Origin: Pelosinus sp. UFO1
Lineage (GTDB): Bacteria > Bacillota > Negativicutes > DSM-13327
DNA length: 64,000 nucleotides
Direction: 5' to 3'
Assembly (NCBI RefSeq): GCF_000725345.1
Contig: NZ_CP008852.1
Location: 4,642,001-4,706,000, forward strand
The position numbers were made by a program, and so were the translations under genes. The notes beneath the pieces were generated by a model, which searched no databases, was not told where the DNA came from, and was given only the letters and a program-made list of their open reading frames with translations. Below, piece by piece: positions 62,581 through 64,000 of the stretch. Within the stretch, counting starts at the first letter, position 1, and each line of letters begins with the position of its first letter.

Positions 62581-63267
62581 TTACTTCATATTTAGCTTAG
62601 TCCGTACTGAATGTACTATTTCTTGAGCAAAGGGCCCCAGGTTATCATCTGCATAGGACTTCATTATTCCAGCGGCTACCTGTCTTATTGCGCTTTTAAT
62701 TATTGCTGGATCTGTGATTTTATTATCTTTTAATTCCCTTTCAATACTTACTGCTGCTTCAATCGCCTTTTGGGCCGCTATTGTATTAATCTTTTGCACC
62801 ACATCAGCATCACCTACGATTACTTGCCCGATTAACTGAAAAACTTCTACTGCTATGGGCACTAATTCCTTGGGAGATTGATTTACTATAATGACTGGTC
62901 TCTCTCCGAAAGCCATCTCACCTGCATGTCCGATAAATTTGACAGATATGCATTTCACATGGGAAGCAGCAATGCTATTAAGTGTATGTTGCCCTACATT
63001 TGTAGCTATATTCATAACAGTAATCGGTTCATTCAATTGGTTCAATTCTTTAATACAAGTAATGACTTCCCGATCAGGTAAAGCTAGAAGAATTGATTTT
63101 ATTTTCACGATTTCCTTTAAATTATTGGCAACAGAGGCCCTCAGTTCTTCCGCTATCAAATTCATCCGTGTAGTATTCTTATCAAATAAATAAAGCTCAC
63201 AATGGTCTGCCAAAATAGTTGCTAACACACTTCCCATACGACCTATTCCTACCAAACCGATTTTCAT
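62581..63267 (-). CDS. ProC-like NAD(P)-binding protein
   Basis: A 228-aa protein related to pyrroline-5-carboxylate reductase. The N-terminal Rossmann fold begins MKIGLVGIGRMGSVLATIL (GxGxMG), with FDKNTTR after strand 2 and AL-PDREVI. The C-terminal helical part (about 140-228) is shorter and less conserved than in true ProC (about 270 aa), and the ProC signature near the C terminus is not seen. It may act on another imine or be an F420/ketopantoate-type reductase relative. Monocistronic, 117 bp before pdxS on the same strand. Confidence 0.75.
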   Translation of the reverse strand: MKIGLVGIGRMGSVLATILADHCELYLFDKNTTRMNLIAEELRASVANNLKEIVKIKSILLALPDREVITCIKELNQLNEPITVMNIATNVGQHTLNSIAASHVKCISVKFIGHAGEMAFGERPVIIVNQSPKELVPIAVEVFQLIGQVIVGDADVVQKINTIAAQKAIEAAVSIERELKDNKITDPAIIKSAIRQVAAGIMKSYADDNLGPFAQEIVHSVRTKLNMK

Positions 63268-63471
63268 ATAAACACCCCAATATTAGCCTATGATCTGATT
63301 GGATACTCTATGTCATTAGACAATCTTGAGCCTGATACTTACCAATTAGAATTTCACATCCAACAGCAACGAAAAATAGAAATCAACAAGTTCTCCTTGA
63401 TTATCTATCTCTCCTATTTAAAATTTTTATGCCAATTTCATTGAAAAATCTTATATCGTAAATAAAAGAAG

Positions 63472-63499
63472 AGATGGTTCATGATAACTCATAAACCAT
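63472..63499 (-). terminator. Probable terminator of the YkvA gene
   Basis: GATGGTT-CATGA pairs with TCAT-AACCATC around TAAC; on the minus strand it is followed by a pyrimidine-rich TCTTCTTTTATTT. It lies about 30 bp after the YkvA stop codon. Confidence 0.55.
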
Positions 63500-63529
63500 C
63501 CCCAAAAGTACAATGCCATGAAGCACCCT

Positions 63530-63919
63530 TTATAATTTTGCGTTAATTTCCTCTATATCACTTTCACTAATTGGACCAAACCAGGATTCTAATTTACTCT
63601 TTGCCTTATTCTTTACTTCTTCATCAACATACACAGACACAACAGCTAATGCAACTAGCAAAGCTCCAAAGTCATCCGTATATCCAATAAATGGCGTAAT
63701 ATCTGGTATTGCATCTATCGGAGAAATAAAATATCCCAATACGCCAATGATAATGGCTTTGGCCTTCATCGGTACGTTGTCTTTTTGCAACGTATAATAC
63801 AGAAGCAGCACCACATATACCAGTTTTTTACCAGCCTTGGCAGCAAATCGCCCTATTTTTTCAAACAACTTCTTTTCAGAATATTTTTCTGCATATGTAT
63901 CATAATCTTTATCATCCAT
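63530..63919 (-). CDS. YkvA family protein (DUF1232)
   Basis: A 129-aa small membrane-associated protein. The DUF1232 core is clear: KAKAIIIGVLGYFISPIDAIPDITPFIGYTDDFGALLVALAVV (about 52-95), with two hydrophobic helices and the conserved SPIDAIPD. The N terminus is charged and the C terminus ends in an amphipathic region with a WFGP motif. The function of the family is unsettled. GGAGG precedes the ATG. Its promoter region runs to the end of the window. Confidence 0.9.
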   Translation of the reverse strand: MDDKDYDTYAEKYSEKKLFEKIGRFAAKAGKKLVYVVLLLYYTLQKDNVPMKAKAIIIGVLGYFISPIDAIPDITPFIGYTDDFGALLVALAVVSVYVDEEVKNKAKSKLESWFGPISESDIEEINAKL

Positions 63920-64000
63920 ACCAAAACCTCCTGCAAATCCTTCATCTTACTTTTTCGCTGCCTATCTACCTTTCCCTCTAAAAAAATTTTATATACTGAT

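Noticed and set aside
1-64000. Prophage, transposase, CRISPR or integrase signals.
   Set aside because: No transposase, integrase, Cas or phage structural protein is encoded, and no evenly spaced short repeats were seen.

Overview
The window looks like chromosomal DNA of a low-GC, spore-forming member of the Bacillota. Gene content and protein flavour suggest the Negativicutes (Pelosinus/Sporomusa type); that is recognition-based inference, since there is no rRNA here to prove it. Supporting signs are strong Shine-Dalgarno sites, TTG/GTG starts, a T-box leader, a YtaF-type sporulation membrane protein, an LCP cell-wall protein and anaerobic redox enzymes. I see no phage, plasmid, CRISPR array or intact insertion sequence.

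Layout. 0-8.3 kb: tRNA-Thr, undecaprenyl-diphosphatase, an LCP protein, YtaF, a pair of four-helix small transporters with a reductase-like SDR, a two-component system and a LysR regulator. 8.4-11.6 kb: an HlyD/MFS efflux operon ending in a universal stress protein, divergent from the LysR gene. 11.9-17.5 kb: a secreted-type M48 protease, then a CcpN-like regulator, the PPDK regulatory kinase/phosphorylase and PPDK (pyruvate/PEP interconversion). 17.6-28.9 kb: a complete histidine-utilisation cluster on the minus strand (PAS protein, fhs, hutG, hutU, hutI, ftcD, fchA, amino acid permease, hutH), headed by a 1035-aa SARP/BTAD-AAA-TPR regulator at 29.2-32.3 kb. 32.6-38 kb: a CYTH-CHAD protein, prfC, an unknown protein and a siroheme reductase fused to DUF1858. 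38.1-41.2 kb: a T-box leader controlling ilvD and a BASS-family transporter. 41.3-54.4 kb: redox and housekeeping genes (FMN reductase, pepT, SDR, HxlR regulator, ferredoxin-nitroreductase, metallophosphoesterase, an unusual IMP dehydrogenase, gnd, HAD phosphatase) with several very small genes. 54.5-64 kb: a second siroheme reductase, a REC-CheX/CheX pair, an acyl-CoA ligase, a eukaryotic-type hexokinase, pdxST, a ProC-like protein and a YkvA protein.

Working together. The hut genes degrade histidine to glutamate, with two exits from formimidoylglutamate: HutG (hydrolysis to formamide) and FtcD-FchA (transfer to folate). Fhs can then recover ATP from formyl-THF. Two promoters in this cluster share tandem TTGACR hexamers exactly 11 bp apart just upstream of the -10, the architecture known for SARP-family operators, and a SARP-type gene lies next door. 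This regulatory unit is my best candidate for an undescribed system.

A second noteworthy item is a family of structured repeats: two 98-bp copies 96/98 identical, a diverged copy with compensatory stem changes, and a 20-bp remnant. Three of the four abut a Rho-independent terminator. Other unusual items are an IMP dehydrogenase whose catalytic residues fall at the same numbers as in the Tritrichomonas enzyme, a eukaryotic-type hexokinase, a possible AUU start codon in the CcpN-like gene, and three convincing genes of 35-53 codons.
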